NCBI GenBank assembly: GCA_900544465.1
Contig: UQVT01000115.1
Span: 1 to 6,313 of the forward strand
DNA: 6,313 nt
Reading direction: 5' to 3'
Source: an uncultured Collinsella sp.
GTDB lineage: Bacteria; Actinomycetota; Coriobacteriia; Coriobacteriales; Coriobacteriaceae
Shown piece after piece: positions 6,058 to 6,313 of the stretch; within the stretch, counting starts at the first letter, position 1; every line of letters begins with the position of its first letter. Below the pieces are notes generated by a model, which worked only from the letters and a program-made list of their open reading frames with translations, did not search any database and was not told the DNA's origin. A program made the position numbers and the translations under genes.

Positions 6058-6060
6058 ATT
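6037..6060. promoter_or_regulatory. Imperfect inverted repeat over the -10, putative repressor operator
   Basis: AATAGTTAG (6037-6045) and CTAAACTATT (6051-6060) are complementary apart from one bulged base, around ATAAA. The repeat fills the promoter spacer and covers the -10 element, the classic position for repression. The TTAG...CTAA core loosely resembles binding sites of DtxR-type metal regulators, but the spacing does not match that consensus, so the regulator is unassigned. Confidence 0.45.
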
Positions 6061-6095
6061 TTCCAAAAGTGTGCTCGAGCAAACTTGTTTACTCG

Positions 6096-6129
6096 GGTGC
6101 TGAGGCACCGTGCCGCGTCCAATGCGGCA
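6096..6129 (+). promoter_or_regulatory. Two tandem leader hairpins just before the ribosome site
   Basis: GGTGC (6096-6100) pairs with GCACC (6105-6109) around TGAG, and TGCCGC (6111-6116) pairs with GCGGCA (6124-6129) around a 7-base loop. The second stem ends one base before the ribosome site AAGGGAG (6131-6137). They may tune translation or transcript stability. There is no T-run for termination and no recognised riboswitch class. Confidence 0.4.
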
Positions 6130-6144
6130 AAAGGGAGAAGCAAC

Positions 6145-6313
6145 ATGAAGAAGTCGACGTTTAACACCCTGCTTGTCGGTGGCGGTTTTCTGCTTGGCAC
6201 GGCCGGCATCAAGCTGCTTACCAGCGCTCCGGTAAAGAACGCCTGCGTGCAGGGCATTGCGTGCGGCATGCGCATCAAGAACGGCTACCAGGACATGGTC
6301 GAGCAGGCCAAGG
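6145..6313 (+). CDS. Small DUF6110-like protein, N-terminal 56 residues (3' end outside window)
   Basis: The start ATG 6145 follows AAGGGAG (6131-6137) at a 7-base spacing, and the frame is open to the window edge. Residues 6-26 form one hydrophobic, glycine-rich segment (VGGGFLLGTAGIKLLTS), consistent with a single membrane anchor rather than a cleaved signal peptide. The GTAGIKLLTS motif followed by a helix with A-C-V and M-R-I-K matches my recollection of the DUF6110 family, small proteins of unknown function of about 70-100 residues. I recall these being found beside metal-transporting P-type ATPases, so such a gene may lie just past the right edge. Two cysteines (residues 34 and 40) are visible; no metal-binding motif is evident. 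The gene has its own promoter region and is unlikely to belong to the ABC operon. The coding call is firm; the family assignment is moderately sure, and function is unknown. Confidence 0.75.
   Translation, partial: MKKSTFNTLLVGGGFLLGTAGIKLLTSAPVKNACVQGIACGMRIKNGYQDMVEQAK

Overview
This is a GC-rich bacterial window of ordinary codon use. It most likely comes from a gut actinobacterium of the class Coriobacteriia, with Collinsella or a close relative as the best guess. The support is the GC-rich coding style, a GatB-type indirect tRNA-amidation gene, a terminal small protein resembling the DUF6110 family, and palindromes built on GACAAAGGGAC/GTCCCTTTGTC, which I associate with Collinsella intergenic regions. 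The taxonomic call is inference, since no rRNA or other marker is present.

Layout. (1) Positions 1-923 (+) hold the C-terminal two thirds of gatB, the B subunit of Asp/Glu-tRNA amidotransferase. (2) Positions 924-1237 are a non-coding convergent intergenic region packed with structure: a 40-bp inverted repeat (39/40) enclosing a hairpin, a rho-independent terminator, and a perfect 33-bp palindrome. (3) Positions 1238-2242 (-) encode an AraC/XylS-type regulator with a TTG start. (4) Positions 2243-2356 are a divergent promoter region with a good sigma70-type promoter for the regulator gene and a 29-bp interrupted dyad that could be the operator. (5) Positions 2357-4183 and 4184-5941 (+) are two half-size ABC transporters with exporter fold (membrane domain fused to ATPase). 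They abut with zero spacing and almost certainly form a heterodimer. (6) Positions 5942-6144 hold another copy of the palindromic repeat family, then an AT-rich promoter with a dyad over its -10, and a leader with two hairpins. (7) Position 6145 to the window end is the start of a small membrane-associated protein of the DUF6110 type, cut by the window edge.

The genes most likely to work together are the regulator and the two ABC half-transporters. A divergent AraC gene beside two adjacent ABC half-transporters recalls ybtA-ybtP-ybtQ of the yersiniabactin island, where a siderophore-sensing AraC protein activates an importer built on an exporter fold. The first subunit's FADPENE D-loop fits my recollection of that iron/siderophore-type group. 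The substrate here is unproven; peptide or drug export remains possible. No CRISPR array, tRNA, rRNA, transposase or phage gene is visible.
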